DNA of 32,795 nt from Candidatus Thorarchaeota archaeon (GTDB taxonomy: Archaea > Asgardarchaeota > Thorarchaeia > Thorarchaeales > Thorarchaeaceae), in contig SDNO01000006.1 of assembly GCA_004524435.1 (NCBI GenBank), positions 1 to 32,795 of the forward strand. Direction: 5' to 3'. The notes under the pieces are model-generated. The model did not search any database and had not been told where the DNA came from. It was given only the letters and a program-made list of their open reading frames with translations. Positions 22,715 to 30,027 of the stretch are shown piece by piece; positions within the stretch are counted from its first letter, which is position 1, and each line of letters starts with the position of its first letter. A program made the translations under genes and the position numbers.

Positions 22715-23888
22715 GGACACAGTAGGAAGAAAGACCACAAGTATCCCTGTGGGCCCACAACACCCTGCGCTGAAAGAGCCTGAGAGTTTCACCTTTGAGA
22801 TTGATGGAGAAACGATTGTTGACGTCATACCGCGACTTGGCTATGTCCACCGAGGAATCGAGAAAGCAATGGAATCAAGGACATATATCCAGAATCTCTA
22901 CCTGGCCGAGAGAATCTGTGGAATATGCTCTCATTCTCACACAACTTGCTATGCCCAAGGTGTCGAGGAGCTCTTAGATGTCAAGATACCAGACAGGGCT
23001 AACTTCATTCGGGTGATAATAGCCGAACTTGAGAGAATCCACAGTCACATGCTATGGTTAGGCGTGGCAGCCCACGAGATTGGATTTGACACCCTGTTCA
23101 TGCATTCTTGGTTAGACAGAGAACTAGTCATGGACCTACTGGAACTCATCTCAGGGAATCGTGTGAACTACGCCATGAACACCATTGGTGGTGTGCGCAG
23201 AAACATTAGCGATGATGGAGGGCAGAAGGTCAAGGACTCCTTGGCTGATGTCGAGGAACGAATGAAGCACTATGTTGAAGTCATAAAGACAGACCAGTCG
23301 ATTCGCCAGAGAACCAAGAACATAGGGCCCTTGAACTGTACACCCGCAGCAGACCTATGCGCTGCTGGACCTACACTCCGTGCCAGCGGCATAGCCCGCG
23401 ATGTGAGAAAGGACGATCCTTACGCAGCCTATGGTGAGATTCCATTCGATGTGATCTCCTACGATGGGTGCGATCTTTTCAGTCGTACTCTGGTCAGATG
23501 TGAGGAAATACTCGAGGCCATCAAGATTACAGACTACGCCATTGACAACCTGCCTGAGGGTGCAATCCGGGTGAGAGCCGCTCGGAAAGTGCCAGAGGGT
23601 CGGGTGGTTTCCCGGCTTGAAGCGCCTCGAGGAGAACTCATCCATTACTGCAAATCGAATGGGACTGACACGCCTGAACGCTACAAGGTCAGGGCTCCAA
23701 CCCTTGCCAATGTTCTAGCACTAGGCAACATGCTTATTGGTGGCAATGTTGCGGACATTCCCATCGTCCTTGCCGGAATTGATCCGTGTTTCTCATGCAT
23801 GGATCGGATGGCATTCGTAGACACCAAGTCCGATAAGAGGTGGACTTGGACACAAGAGGACCTCCAGAGGTACGCACTAAAATGCTAG
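22701..23888 (+). CDS. Group 4 [NiFe]-hydrogenase catalytic large subunit / NuoD homologue
   Basis: This 395-residue catalytic subunit would bind the NiFe(CN)2CO centre. The N-terminal ligand motif is RICGICSHSH (C73, C76, H80), the R-x-C-G-x-C-x-x-x-H form. The C-terminal motif is DPCFSCMDR (C363, C366). Complex I NuoD has lost both cysteine pairs. HRGIEK (E54) near the N-terminus and IGPLNCTPA in the middle are shared with group 4 members. After R369 come 26 residues starting MAFVD and ending RYALKC. This resembles the HycE tail removed after maturation by the HycI protease at the same Arg-Met bond. Expected role: H2 formation with reduced ferredoxin via subunit I, or H2 oxidation. Maturation genes are not in the window. 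Confidence 0.93.
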   Translation: MTPRKDTVGRKTTSIPVGPQHPALKEPESFTFEIDGETIVDVIPRLGYVHRGIEKAMESRTYIQNLYLAERICGICSHSHTTCYAQGVEELLDVKIPDRANFIRVIIAELERIHSHMLWLGVAAHEIGFDTLFMHSWLDRELVMDLLELISGNRVNYAMNTIGGVRRNISDDGGQKVKDSLADVEERMKHYVEVIKTDQSIRQRTKNIGPLNCTPAADLCAAGPTLRASGIARDVRKDDPYAAYGEIPFDVISYDGCDLFSRTLVRCEEILEAIKITDYAIDNLPEGAIRVRAARKVPEGRVVSRLEAPRGELIHYCKSNGTDTPERYKVRAPTLANVLALGNMLIGGNVADIPIVLAGIDPCFSCMDRMAFVDTKSDKRWTWTQEDLQRYALKC

Positions 23889-24847
23889 ACACGGTCGTCA
23901 TTCCACTCGTGATGTTTCTCATATTCCCTGGTGTGGCTTTTCTGCTGGCCATGGCCTTTTTCTTAGAGTGGATAGACAGAAAGACTGTAGCCAGAATCCA
24001 GAGGAGATATGGACCCTTACATACTGGTCCTTCTGGCATTCTTCAGCCCTTTGCAGACTTTTTGAAGTTGCTTCAGAAAGAGGACATCATACCTACGGGG
24101 GTTGACAAGAAAGTGTTCATTTTGGCACCAATCCTCATTTCTGCACTTCCCCTCACTGCCCTGTTCCTTATTCCCTTTGCAGGCCCGAGTGCTCTTGTCT
24201 GGTTTGAGGGGGACCTGTTTCTCATCATGTTTATTTTCACACTGATTGTTCTCGTGGTCTTCCTTGCAGGCTATTGTACGACCTCTCGATTCAGTGTGAT
24301 TGGAAGTTCGCGAGCGGCCCTCCAGATGCTTGGTTATGAAATTCCCATGGGCCTTGCTATGATAGGGCCCGCCCTTCTTGCCGGCAGCCTTTCGATTAGC
24401 GGAATCGGGCAGTGGCAGATGGACAATGGAATCTGGACTGTTCTGCTACAGCCGCTCGGCTTTGCAATACTTGTCACATGCATGCTAGCAGAACTAGAGT
24501 TTGTGCCGTTTGATATTCCGGAAGCCGAGACAGAGATTGTGGGAGGGTGGCGCACAGAATACGGCGGTAGGAAACTCGCTCTACTGAAGCTCGGGCACGA
24601 TTTGGAGCTGGTTCTTGCATCAGCCCTGATCACGGCCCTCTATCTAGGAGGAGCGCAACAGATTTGGATAATCCCTTCAATATTTGTGTTCTTGGCGAAG
24701 ATGCTGCTAGTCACGCTTTTATTCTCCCTCCTAAGAGCAGTGTTCGCACGGATGAGCATTGCACAGATGCTTTCTGGAATGTGGAAGTATATGGTCCCTC
24801 TCGCCATAATTCAGATTCTGCTGATACAACTGGGGATTGGAGGTTGA
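23882..24847 (+). CDS. nuoH: Complex-I-like hydrogenase, subunit H (NuoH/EchB/MbhM)
   Basis: This subunit of about 321 residues has eight or nine transmembrane helices and anchors the catalytic arm to the membrane, where it forms the first proton path. Signatures are FLEWIDRKTVARIQRRYGP, GILQPFADFLKLLQKED, LGYEIPMGLAMIGP and the strongly conserved AELEFVPFDIPEAETEIVGGW loop, rich in acidic residues. The ATG at 23882 starts inside the D gene (ATGCTAG overlap); the longer open frame from 23840 would only extend into it. The order D-H-I is the standard one. Confidence 0.93.
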   Translation: MLDTVVIPLVMFLIFPGVAFLLAMAFFLEWIDRKTVARIQRRYGPLHTGPSGILQPFADFLKLLQKEDIIPTGVDKKVFILAPILISALPLTALFLIPFAGPSALVWFEGDLFLIMFIFTLIVLVVFLAGYCTTSRFSVIGSSRAALQMLGYEIPMGLAMIGPALLAGSLSISGIGQWQMDNGIWTVLLQPLGFAILVTCMLAELEFVPFDIPEAETEIVGGWRTEYGGRKLALLKLGHDLELVLASALITALYLGGAQQIWIIPSIFVFLAKMLLVTLLFSLLRAVFARMSIAQMLSGMWKYMVPLAIIQILLIQLGIGG

Positions 24848-24848
24848 G

Positions 24849-25202
24849 ATGGTGAAGATGATTCGAAACGCAATTAGCTTCCTATTTCAAGGACCAGCAA
24901 CCAGAAAGTACCCCTACGAGAAATCAGAGGTCCCAGAAGGATTCAGGGGACCACCAACTTGGGACATAGAAAGGTGTACGGGATGTGGGATCTGTGCTCG
25001 TGTCTGCCCAGTTGATGCAATAGAAGTCGAGAGAACCGATGAGAAGATAGTTGTCACATATCACCTAGATCGTTGTACATTCTGCTCACAATGTGAGGAG
25101 AGCTGTCCCCGAGATGTCATCAGAATGTCCAAGGAATTCGAACTGGCAGACTTTGACAGAGAGAAGATGACCACAGAATATGTGCAGGACCGAACTGACT
25201 AG
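24849..25202 (+). CDS. nuoI: Complex-I-like hydrogenase, ferredoxin-type subunit I (NuoI/EchF/MbhN)
   Basis: This 117-residue electron-transfer subunit has two [4Fe-4S] clusters: CTGCGICARVCP (C43, C46, C49, C53) and CTFCSQCEESCP (C76, C79, C82, C86). The amphipathic N-terminus (MVKMIRNAISFLFQGP) lies on the membrane in relatives. Electrons probably enter from soluble ferredoxin, because no NuoE, F or G or FpoF homologue is encoded beside it. The ATG at 24849 is chosen because GGAGGT is five bases upstream, and the H stop ends one base before it. It is the last gene of the rightward operon. Confidence 0.93.
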   Translation: MVKMIRNAISFLFQGPATRKYPYEKSEVPEGFRGPPTWDIERCTGCGICARVCPVDAIEVERTDEKIVVTYHLDRCTFCSQCEESCPRDVIRMSKEFELADFDREKMTTEYVQDRTD

Positions 25203-25305
25203 TCCAAACTAAGAGTATCGGTCTCGTTGAAGTACTGTAAAAGAGAGGAGTTGGGACCAGACCCACAGCCCGTGGAACTGTGGAAGGTCCCAGAAAATCT
25301 GGAGA

Positions 25306-26529
25306 CTACTCGTATCCCAACTCGGGCATTCTTGCGAGGAAGTTCATGCAATATCCGATGAGTACAGAGACTACTAGTCCGAGTGCGGTTGTGAGAAGCA
25401 CGTCGACCCAAGAAGGAATGCCACCATAGAGTAGTTGCATCCAGCTCCAATAGAGACCAGCCAATGTCATCCCCGAGAATGCAACCTTCTTGAGAGGGAC
25501 TTTGACACTCTTTGTCTGAAATACACCCATCTCGGTGAGAGCCGCGGCAAGTGCTCCGGCTTTCTCAGGTTTCAGTTTCAGTCGCTTGGCGAACTTGCCA
25601 ACTGGTACCTTGGAGCCATAGGGCACAGCCTTCAGGGCCTTTGGTGCATACTTGCCTATGTCCTTTGAGAGAAACTCGGTCGCCTCACTCTCCTTAAGTC
25701 CGCATTTAGAACACTTGTCTGAACCGTCCTTCCATTTCTTGCCACAGCGAGGACATCTTTTCTTATCCCACGATTTCTTGGCAGCCTTTGCCACTCGGCG
25801 AACAAGGTCATCTCTATCTATCTTCTCTGAATCATCCTTCTTGTGCCTGCGTAAAACCACAGCACGCGGGAAGATACCAACATCAGATGCACTCTCTGCA
25901 CCACGCACCTTGCTTGCTGCTAGAATGCCCTGTTGGAAGTCATCGAGAGCCATGAGAAGTCCGAAGACAGACATGAGAGTGAATCCGACCGTGATAAGGC
26001 CCGTAACCGAATAGACAGCCGCAAAACCTGTTTCCCCGAGTCTGAGGATGAAGAAGTCGGAAACTGTGATGTTGGCGTCAGGACTACTCGGCAGTGAGTA
26101 TACGAACGAGAAAGTACCGTTGATTGTTCCTGTGACAAGAGGAAGTCCTCCTACACTTAGAAGAGAGCCCAGTGGCAAAGACTCGTTCATCAGCTCTTGG
26201 GTTGTACCTGAGGGCACAGAAACTCCAAAGGGAAACGCTTGATTGATGATGGGGAATCCCAAGTACTGCATCATGAAGGCACCAGACTTCAGGATGATGT
26301 CGCTTCCAGTATCTATCCGAAGCTCTATGTTCAAATCAGCGTCTGTCCCTACAGCTATGGGATTGGCTGCGTCAGAGTCTGCAATCGATATACCATTGAT
26401 CTCCATCTGAAATGCAAGATTTCCATCTCCACTCCATCCGGCTGGTTGAGCCTGTACCGGAATCAAGAGTGCAGACCACATGAAGAGAGTCATCATAACA
26501 AGGGCTACTAGCGGCAGATTATGCTTCAT
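25306..26529 (-). CDS. Membrane protein with secreted N-domain, internal zinc ribbon and C-terminal TM pair, function unknown
   Basis: This 407-residue protein of unusual architecture is not assigned to a family. A signal peptide (about 1-28, ending PVQAQ) leads into an extracellular domain of beta-sheet character. A hydrophobic stretch near residues 175-195 (VTGLITVGFTLMSVFGLLMAL) crosses the membrane. On the inner side there is a basic region, then a zinc ribbon CPRCGKKWKDGSDKCSKCG near 257-275. This is followed by a segment (VPVGKFAKRLKLKPEKAGALAAALTEMGVF) that looks like a small winged-helix. Two further hydrophobic segments close the C-terminus. It converges on the hydrogenase operon 103 bases after subunit I. 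Signal transfer across the membrane is conceivable but not shown. Confidence 0.75.
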   Translation of the reverse strand: MKHNLPLVALVMMTLFMWSALLIPVQAQPAGWSGDGNLAFQMEINGISIADSDAANPIAVGTDADLNIELRIDTGSDIILKSGAFMMQYLGFPIINQAFPFGVSVPSGTTQELMNESLPLGSLLSVGGLPLVTGTINGTFSFVYSLPSSPDANITVSDFFILRLGETGFAAVYSVTGLITVGFTLMSVFGLLMALDDFQQGILAASKVRGAESASDVGIFPRAVVLRRHKKDDSEKIDRDDLVRRVAKAAKKSWDKKRCPRCGKKWKDGSDKCSKCGLKESEATEFLSKDIGKYAPKALKAVPYGSKVPVGKFAKRLKLKPEKAGALAAALTEMGVFQTKSVKVPLKKVAFSGMTLAGLYWSWMQLLYGGIPSWVDVLLTTALGLVVSVLIGYCMNFLARMPELGYE

Positions 26530-26617
26530 TGTTGCTCATTCCCTAGAGTTAGCTACATCCTTATCAACAACATTGCTTTAATTCATTATCTGAGGGACCT
26601 GCTCTTCAAATGCCAGG

Positions 26618-26983
26618 TCACCTCTCTCCCATTGCCTCTTCTATCTGCCTGTCGAACTCATCATCATCATCGGGATCAAATGTGACATAGTGGGTGGATG
26701 ATGGTTCTCTGACAGGAGCCCAGTTTGATGCAGCACCGACTATCGTACCACCTGTGCATGACAGAATCTGGAGGAAGAAGTAGTAGGTGCCTGACACTGA
26801 CGTGAAAGCAACAAGAATCATTCCAATGATTAGCCCGCCCATAAACCCAACTGATATGATGATTGCAACCCTATTTCTGACACTAAGCTGAATCTGCCCC
26901 GCGATGACATAGCCGGAACCCATTCCAATCAAGAGAGAAGGGATAAGAAAAACCATGAGAAGGGGGTCAAGGGTATACTGCAT
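26618..26983 (-). CDS. Small membrane protein with acidic cytoplasmic tail, function unknown
   Basis: This 121-residue protein has three hydrophobic segments (about 8-28, 38-60 and 66-88) and a soluble C-terminal tail that is strongly acidic (TFDPDDDDEFDRQIEEAMGER). I do not recognise the family. It lies 88 bases upstream of the zinc-ribbon membrane protein in the same direction and may share its transcript. Confidence 0.62.
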   Translation of the reverse strand: MQYTLDPLLMVFLIPSLLIGMGSGYVIAGQIQLSVRNRVAIIISVGFMGGLIIGMILVAFTSVSGTYYFFLQILSCTGGTIVGAASNWAPVREPSSTHYVTFDPDDDDEFDRQIEEAMGER

Positions 26984-27059
26984 TGGGCTGCACCACCCCT
27001 ATTTGTCACAGTACCCCATTAGAGGGTTGTGGAGAGGGATTCGACTGCGCAACTCCGTG

Positions 27060-27608
27060 CTACCACTTGTTCCAGTGCACGACCTCATCAAAGGGTCGAC
27101 GGCTTGTCCGAGTTGTCTCTTTTTCTCGGGTTTCAGTATCAAGACTGTTCAAGTCAGCCTGATATCCGAAGGTCACCACTGTGACGATACGGAATTTGTC
27201 AGGAATTCCGAGTGATTCTTTCAGACCTTCCTCCTTCCAGCCTGCAGTAGGATGACCCATCAGACCAATGTGAACAGCCTGAAGAAGCATGTTCTGAACC
27301 GCTAGACCTACATCCATCATGAAATACGGAAGACCATGAGCAGGACAGCCACCGTCTTCCTCGGCAGCAACAATCACCATGACAGGAGCGACCTTGCCCC
27401 AAGCATTGCCACGACTCAGGTGTTCACGACCCAGTTTCAGGGCATCTTTGTCCTTCAGAACAACGAAATTCCATGCCTGGGTGTTCGAACACGACGGTGC
27501 CCAACGTCCTGCCTCTAGTATCGACTCGATAGATTCGTCACTGACGGGTTTGTCGGAATATGCTCTGCCACTGTGGCGTTCCATAATCTCCTCTAGTATT
27601 TCGACCAA
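27060..27608 (-). CDS. Nitroreductase-family FMN oxidoreductase
   Basis: This 182-residue enzyme has the FMN-dependent nitroreductase fold, usually dimeric and NAD(P)H-driven. ERHSGRAYSDKPV is the N-terminal FMN-phosphate-binding arginine motif. ILEAGRWAPSCSNTQAWNFVVL is the family's second signature, and GLAVQNMLLQAVHIGLMGHPTAGW the third. The start is a TTG at 27608 with GGAGAGAG upstream; the ATG at 27584 would cut into the first helix. Physiological substrates of this family range from quinones to flavins and cannot be told from sequence. Confidence 0.88.
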   Translation of the reverse strand: MVEILEEIMERHSGRAYSDKPVSDESIESILEAGRWAPSCSNTQAWNFVVLKDKDALKLGREHLSRGNAWGKVAPVMVIVAAEEDGGCPAHGLPYFMMDVGLAVQNMLLQAVHIGLMGHPTAGWKEEGLKESLGIPDKFRIVTVVTFGYQADLNSLDTETREKETTRTSRRPFDEVVHWNKW

Positions 27609-27648
27609 TGATCTCTCTCCGTTGCTAGTGGGGTGGTTTCAAGGCAAA

Positions 27649-27816
27649 TTAGTCTTTTAGTGCCATGGTCTGACCACAATGACTGGGTATGTCTTGGTGT
27701 CCGCATGCCTTGCCCATCCAACAGACGAGCTGATCGCCTTCCCGGTGCATCTCCTTACCACAATGGACGGGAACGGATACTTCCTTCCCACACAATTCAC
27801 AAACGAGTTTAGTCAT
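27649..27816 (-). CDS. Small HCG-type zinc-binding protein
   Basis: This 55-residue protein (58 if started at the ATG at 27825) was found by reading the gap between the nitroreductase and PAS genes. It contains CELCGKEV, then PVHCGKEMH, a CWMGKACGH segment, and a closing SHCGQTM. The paired C-x-x-C/H-C-G-K-x-M blocks are typical of tiny archaeal zinc proteins with an HCGxxM repeat. The ATG at 27816 is favoured because GAGGT lies nine bases upstream, while the first ATG directly abuts it. It ends 40 bases before the nitroreductase start and could be in the same transcript. Function unknown. Confidence 0.72.
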   Translation of the reverse strand: MTKLVCELCGKEVSVPVHCGKEMHREGDQLVCWMGKACGHQDIPSHCGQTMALKD

Positions 27817-27913
27817 CTGATTCATACCTCATGTTTTCATCTATTGTTTAACTATAGTGAATGTTGTCTTTATGAATCTGTTCTTTAGGGACGTGCCTGG
27901 AAGGGAAACGGTT

Positions 27914-28324
27914 CTACTTGAAATCACCCAGCCGGTTCTCACCAGTTATTTCTTGGAGAGGAGTGAGATTCAGAGTTGCTTCCAGAGTGCCCAGGTACTC
28001 TCCATCTGCATCACGAATCGCGAAGTATCGAATGAGCAGTTTTCTCGGTGTATCGTCCTGCGGCAAGTCAATCCAGAAATCGACATGATCTCGCTCGCCC
28101 GACCGAAGCGACTCTATCACTTTGATGACCGTATCTAAGGACTTCTTGGGGTGACAGTTACGAACATCCTTTCCAAGTACACCATGGCCACGGCGGAAGA
28201 TGCGCGTGTCATGTTGATTCCAGAACCGGACTTTATCATCGGCATCAATGACCGAGAATTCCATGGGAAATGTATCAAGAGTTGCTGAGAGGAATTCGAC
28301 GCCCATTTTCTTCAGCGCGCCCAT
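27914..28324 (-). CDS. Stand-alone PAS domain protein (DUF438 PAS-like)
   Basis: This 136-residue protein consists of one PAS domain: FSVIDADDKVRFWNQHDTRIF at the start of the core, VLGKDVRNCHPKKSLDTVIKVIESL in the helical part and IRYFAIRDADGEYLGTLEATLNLTPLQ in the last strands. The NCHP motif and the closing E-x-T-x-x-L-T segment match the PAS domain that in other prokaryotes is fused to DUF438 or hemerythrin-like domains. No output domain is attached here. The conserved cysteine-histidine pair might bind a ligand such as heme or a metal, which I cannot confirm. It probably senses a small signal for an unlinked partner. Confidence 0.8.
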   Translation of the reverse strand: MGALKKMGVEFLSATLDTFPMEFSVIDADDKVRFWNQHDTRIFRRGHGVLGKDVRNCHPKKSLDTVIKVIESLRSGERDHVDFWIDLPQDDTPRKLLIRYFAIRDADGEYLGTLEATLNLTPLQEITGENRLGDFK

Positions 28325-28758
28325 CAGGGGATCGTTGTCGTTCAGCTGTGTTCACCAAAGATGTTGTTAACTGTGGCATATCATAAGTATTCCGCGATGC
28401 TCGGAAGCATAACATAGACATATCCAATCCGTGAAAGGACGTGCTCACAGAGATGCTAGTTACTCTACTCGGCTCACATGAACAGATGTTCGGGGAGAAT
28501 TGAGAGTATTGGAACACATGTTCTAAGAAACGCCATAGCATCACTTTGTTGCAAGCAAATATACCAAATCAATAATGATACAAAAATTCAAGAATGTTGC
28601 GAAAAGGCGATAAAATGCCCATCTTTGTGGGGATGCGATGCGGGAGGAAGTAACCAGCTGAAGAAGCCGTAGAATTATTAAGTGAGTCATCCATTCTTTC
28701 ATCACTGGTTGACCAGAGTACGCGGGCCACACGCACGCCACCAGACGGAGGTACCTTG
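28325..28758. other. Intergenic region between divergent PAS and LRR genes
   Basis: About 430 bases have no supported gene. The short open frames here have no ribosome binding site or family signature, and one on the minus strand runs into the LRR gene. The region is A/T-rich near 28555-28600. It carries the twin inverted repeats at 28480-28523, a TATA-like ATTATTAAG near 28674 for the LRR gene and a possible ACTTATG box near 28384 on the minus strand for the PAS gene. Confidence 0.5.
28480..28523. promoter_or_regulatory. Twin GAACA-N2-TGTTC inverted repeats (possible operator)
   Basis: GAACAGATGTTC (28480-28491) and GAACACATGTTC (28512-28523) are 12-bp inverted repeats that differ in one base and start 32 bp apart, close to three turns of DNA. 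They would place two dimers on the same face. They lie in the non-coding region between the PAS and LRR genes. The half-site resembles the GAAC-N4-GTTC box of bacterial LexA, but no such regulator is expected in archaea. Confidence 0.4.
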
Positions 28759-29424
28759 GTGGTCGAAGCAACACTGCTTTGTAGATTCCGAGACGATAGT
28801 GGGGAGGAGGTTCATCTTTCTGAGGATACTCATGAACTGGACTTGTCACATCGAAGAATTTCTGAGATAGATCTTCGCCCCCTTGCCAAGTGTGAGAATC
28901 TCGAGGTTCTTGATCTGTCACACAATCTTATCAAGGAGATAGATCTGTGGCCTCTGATGAAATGCAGACATCTCAGGCAACTTCGACTACGCAACAATCA
29001 ACTCAAACGAGTTGACGTTACACCGCTACTGGACTGTCCACAGCTGAAGACAATCGATATCGATGACACGGTAGAGATCGTGGCAAACTATGATATGCGT
29101 ACAAGAAGGATGAGGGGATTATCTCTTGAGGAGTTGCGAAGCAAGCATCCATTGAGATGGCGATTCGACTCCGAAACGATGGATCCCTTGATTGAGGTCG
29201 AGAGAATCCGAAACAAGCTCTTCACCGAACTGAACGAGATCTACTGTAGCCCTGATAATCGACAAGTGATTCATGCAGAACTCATGTGTAGACTCCAGTC
29301 TGCCTTGGAAGATGCTCTTCGACGAGAGATGGCCAATGCAGAGAAGACTGAAAACTACAAGAGACTATATGTTCTTCAGAGAGGCCTAGAATACATAAGG
29401 CAAAACACCCCTGTTGCCAGATAG
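28759..29424 (+). CDS. Leucine-rich-repeat protein with helical C-terminal domain
   Basis: This soluble protein of about 221 residues has three to four LRR units in the N-terminal half, each of the form I-D-L-x-P-L-x-x-C-x-x-L-x-x-L-x-L-x-x-N-x-I/L. They start at HELDLSHRRISEIDLRPL and end near TIDIDD. The C-terminal half (about 115-221) is charged and helical and has no known domain. The LRR face suggests protein binding. The GTG at 28759 is six bases after GGAGGT; the TTG at 28756 is also possible. A paralogue follows 93 bases downstream. Such short LRR proteins are numerous in Asgard archaea. Confidence 0.82.
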   Translation: MVEATLLCRFRDDSGEEVHLSEDTHELDLSHRRISEIDLRPLAKCENLEVLDLSHNLIKEIDLWPLMKCRHLRQLRLRNNQLKRVDVTPLLDCPQLKTIDIDDTVEIVANYDMRTRRMRGLSLEELRSKHPLRWRFDSETMDPLIEVERIRNKLFTELNEIYCSPDNRQVIHAELMCRLQSALEDALRREMANAEKTENYKRLYVLQRGLEYIRQNTPVAR

Positions 29425-29517
29425 GTGTCTTTGCGAAGGCAGCCAGGGAAATCTATCCATTTGCCAGGAAGCTAAACTGGTTAGCAGGCCAAAGCTGCAT
29501 CTGGAGGACAAGTTGAT

Positions 29518-30018
29518 TTGGACCAGATAATCCTACGCTACGAAACTGCGACTGGACTGGAGAAGATGACCCGCGTTAGGACAGATGAGTCACATATCAA
29601 CTTGGAAGTTCGCGATATCAAGACCGTCGACTTGCTGCCCCTTATCTGGTGCACAAACCTAGAGGGACTGAGCCTTAGTTACAACTCTCTTGAACAAGTG
29701 GACCTTTCGCCTCTCAACAGGTGCCCGAAACTACAGGGGCTTTGGCTCAGTCACAATCAACTGCAGTCTATCGATTTCTCACCGCTTTCCAAGTGTTCAC
29801 AACTTCAGGAGATCTGCCTTCAGCATAACGACATCAAGAAAATGGATGTTTCAGGCCTGTTCAACTGTCACAGCCTTGAAGTCCTGAGGTTTGATGATGG
29901 CGTGACCCTGACCGCTGATGTCTTTCTCAAGTCAATTGGGAACTGGCCAGATCTGCTTGTGGAGTACTACGATAAGATACTCTGGAGGTCCAACGTAGAT
30001 TGGGGAAAGCCCGAGTAG
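29518..30018 (+). CDS. Leucine-rich-repeat protein, paralogue of upstream gene
   Basis: This 166-residue protein carries four or five LRR units (DIKTVDLLPLIWCTNLEGL, SLEQVDLSPLNRCPKLQGL, QLQSIDFSPLSKCSQLQEI, DIKKMDVSGLFNCHSLEVL) with the same P-L-x-x-C pattern as the preceding gene, then a short capping segment ending in WRSNVDWGKPE. It lacks the helical C-terminal domain of its neighbour. The start is a TTG with GGAGG ten bases upstream. The two genes probably arose by tandem duplication and may be co-transcribed. A protein-binding role is likely; the partner is unknown. Confidence 0.82.
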   Translation: MDQIILRYETATGLEKMTRVRTDESHINLEVRDIKTVDLLPLIWCTNLEGLSLSYNSLEQVDLSPLNRCPKLQGLWLSHNQLQSIDFSPLSKCSQLQEICLQHNDIKKMDVSGLFNCHSLEVLRFDDGVTLTADVFLKSIGNWPDLLVEYYDKILWRSNVDWGKPE

Positions 30019-30027
30019 TCCAGCCCG

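Noticed and set aside
15526-25202. Ordinary NADH dehydrogenase or F420H2 dehydrogenase
   Set aside because: No NuoE, NuoF, NuoG or FpoF homologue is present, and the D and B subunits have hydrogenase-type cysteine motifs that complex I and Fpo have lost.
28478-28921. Small open frames in the PAS-LRR spacer
   Set aside because: One runs antisense into the LRR gene. The other overlaps the inverted repeats and has no start signal or recognisable motif.
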